Origin: Entrophospora sp. SA101 | Lineage: Eukaryota; Glomeromycota; Glomeromycetes; Entrophosporales; Entrophosporaceae | Reading direction: 5' to 3' | DNA length: 10,539 nt | Assembly: GCA_958430865.1 (NCBI GenBank) | Contig: CAUDNR010000848.1 | Location: 13,359 to 23,897 of the forward strand | In this document: in pieces, positions 8,922-10,539 of the stretch | Numbering within the stretch: position 1 is the first letter of the stretch | Layout of the letters: each line of letters opens with the position of its first letter | The notes under the pieces: model-generated | The model's input: the letters and a program-made list of their open reading frames with translations, nothing else | Told to the model about the DNA's origin: nothing | Databases searched by the model: none | Position numbers and translations under genes: made by a program

Positions 8922-9827
8922 ATAAAATGATAAAAATCTGTCCGTGTCCATGTCCGTCACTTTAAATGTCCCGGACCATTCTTGGACAAAAATATAAATT
9001 TTTGTCTACTACCTCTTTCTTAAAGCTTTGGTGAATCCGTAAACACTTTATAGTACAATTAGCAAAGCAATAAAGCTCCTCTAGAGTTCCTTTTATTTGC
9101 TTTACTTTTACTTTCTTTGGCCAATTGAAGTCAGCTGTATGTATGCAACAATTACTTTAGAATAAAATAATTCAATATGTGATAATGACTTGTATAGGTG
9201 ATCAATTAACAAAAAAATAAACAAAAACATTTACACTTAACAAAAACCAAAAAATTAAACCTTTGCTTTCTTTCTAAAACAAATATCTAAAAAAAAAATC
9301 TTTGCCTTAACCACTCTGATAACCAAATGGAGGTTAAACCCTACTGTTTAATTTTCGACCATAAAAGTGTTTTATTAAACAAAAAAAGAATTAATTTGTT
9401 TATGAAAATGGTTATTAAAATGAATTATTTGTAAAAAAATAATTTTATATTAACTTTCTGCCTCTACTCTAAAGCAAGGCTCTGGATTATTAATATAGAA
9501 TCATTTAATTAAATAAATGCCGAATTATTCGATCTTTTTGTTTGGAACCCATTTTTTCTTCCCTTCCTCCCCTCCTAATTTTTCAACGCATGTTTACAAA
9601 ACGGTTTTGAATTGCTTTGGTTTAGTTTTATATTGTTTTAATAATATATTGAGTTAATAAAGGTGGTAAAGGCTTTTTCTCACGTATAGCTTGTGGTTTG
9701 TACTACTGGTCCCGGACATTTAAGAAAATGAGCGGACACAAATTGTTACGCGGACATTTTTGGACATTGTTCAGGACATGTCCATGTCCGCTCAATATTA
9801 GGTGGACATGTCCCATTTACAACACTG
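8922..9827. other. Spacer between direct repeats with TGTCCG-rich ends; possible degenerate hAT element
   Basis: Both ends are rich in TGTCCR/YGGACA hexamers (about 8938-8996 and 9710-9808). CTTTAAATGTCCCGGACCA at 8960-8978 is mirrored by TGGTCCCGGACATTTAAG at 9707-9724. The right edge, read on the minus strand from 9827, begins CAGTGTTGTAAATGGGACAT, a YARNG-type hAT end. The left edge lacks a matching terminus, so any element is damaged or only partly delimited. No coding region is supported in the middle, which is A-rich simple sequence. Confidence 0.45.
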
Positions 9828-10469
9828 CTAATCGCGGTCGATATCTTTAGCAGTCAAATCTCGTTCAATAAATTTACGGACAGACACATAAGAAAATTGC
9901 ATTTAAAATCGTTATACCAAAATTTTATGTGAAGCAAAATTATTCGTTGAAAGGAGGTTTACTGTACATTTAATATTAATATTCCTTAATTGTTAAGAGA
10001 CAATAGTAGGCATGAAACGTAATTAGTGTTTTAACTCATGATGACAGATTTTTTCCTTTGACATAACATCGTTGACATCCTCTTTTCATACAAAAAACAT
10101 CATTTTCGCCCACCATATCACGATCAAACAACAAAGTATCAAATTTGCAGTGAGAATGACTTGGTGGCTTTCAATCCTTTATTGTTCCATCTTCTTGCAG
10201 CTAATATCTGATGCATCAGGAAAATGGTAAAAAAATTATACGACGTACATATACTTATAATCTTTCTGATGATTGGCGTACCCTTATTATTATGGGCTAT
10301 TCTGATATGCCAGATTCCCGTTCAAAAGCTGGCAAAGTAACAGTATCGTGAATCTAGATATCGAAGCTAACATTTTTAATTCCAGGAACCGATACTAATA
10401 CTTAAACTTCTACCAGAATCTAAACTTTTGCTAAAATTGGGTGATCTGTTTTTTTTTTTAATTTATATG
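9828..10469 (+). repeat. Direct repeat copy B (uninterrupted, 642 bp)
   Basis: Same orientation as copy A and similar over its whole length, from CTAATCGC to AATTTATATG. It keeps the unfilled target AATTCCAG at 10378-10385 where copy A carries the MITE. It lacks one GCC-equivalent triplet present in copy A near 8451 and about a dozen bases near 8180. Beyond 10469 the sequence is unrelated to that following copy A, which marks the repeat boundary. Confidence 0.9.
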
Positions 10470-10539
10470 GGGGCTGTTCTAGGAAAAAGTGGGTTTCGAC
10501 CCTCAGATTCAAAAATGAGATATTTATACCAAATTAATC
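10470..10539. other. Window edge, no feature seen
   Basis: Seventy bases after repeat B. They are less A/T-extreme at the start (GGGGCTGTTCTAGG) and unlike anything else in the window. They could be the start of another repeat cut off by the window edge. Confidence 0.4.

Noticed and set aside
8067..10469. Direct repeats read as the two LTRs of a retrotransposon
   Set aside because: The repeats do not begin TG or end CA, no primer-binding site or polypurine tract is evident next to them, no 5-bp target duplication is visible, and the 0.9-kb spacer has no gag or pol coding.

Overview
This is an AT-rich, intron-containing nuclear window from a fungus. The two confident proteins look like fungal Ypt2/Sec4 and Lcb2. 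The high AT content, short GT-AG introns and dense small repeats suggest an early-diverging lineage such as an arbuscular mycorrhizal (Glomeromycotina, Rhizophagus-like) fungus. That placement is an inference from composition and protein flavour, not from a search.

Layout. At 35-357 there may be a tiny two-exon gene with a basic N-terminus. From about 360 to 3300 there is no confident gene. That stretch holds a 108-bp hairpin MITE (973-1080), one copy of a dispersed repeat (about 1574-1850), a 556-bp TA-flanked element full of TTCGAA sites (1928-2483), and weak minus-strand coding-like remnants at 1154-1513 and 2483-3071. LCB2, the catalytic subunit of serine palmitoyltransferase, lies on the minus strand at 3303-5076 in three exons. 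A 403-bp divergent promoter with two adjacent perfect palindromic motifs separates it from SEC4/YPT2, a secretory Rab GTPase on the plus strand at 5480-6529 in five exons. From 6530 to the end there is again no confident gene: intergenic DNA, a second copy of the dispersed repeat (about 7633-7978), and a pair of direct repeats (8067-8921 and 9828-10469) around a spacer rich in TGTCCG/CGGACA motifs. The first direct repeat carries a 177-bp hAT-like MITE, and the second preserves the matching empty site.

The two firm genes are housekeeping genes: one commits serine and acyl-CoA to sphingolipid synthesis in the ER, the other delivers secretory vesicles to the plasma membrane. Their head-to-head arrangement may allow shared regulation, but nothing else links them here. 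I found no new multi-gene system. The most informative signals are the hAT MITE with its paralogous empty site, the TTCGAA-rich element, and the palindromes between the divergent genes.
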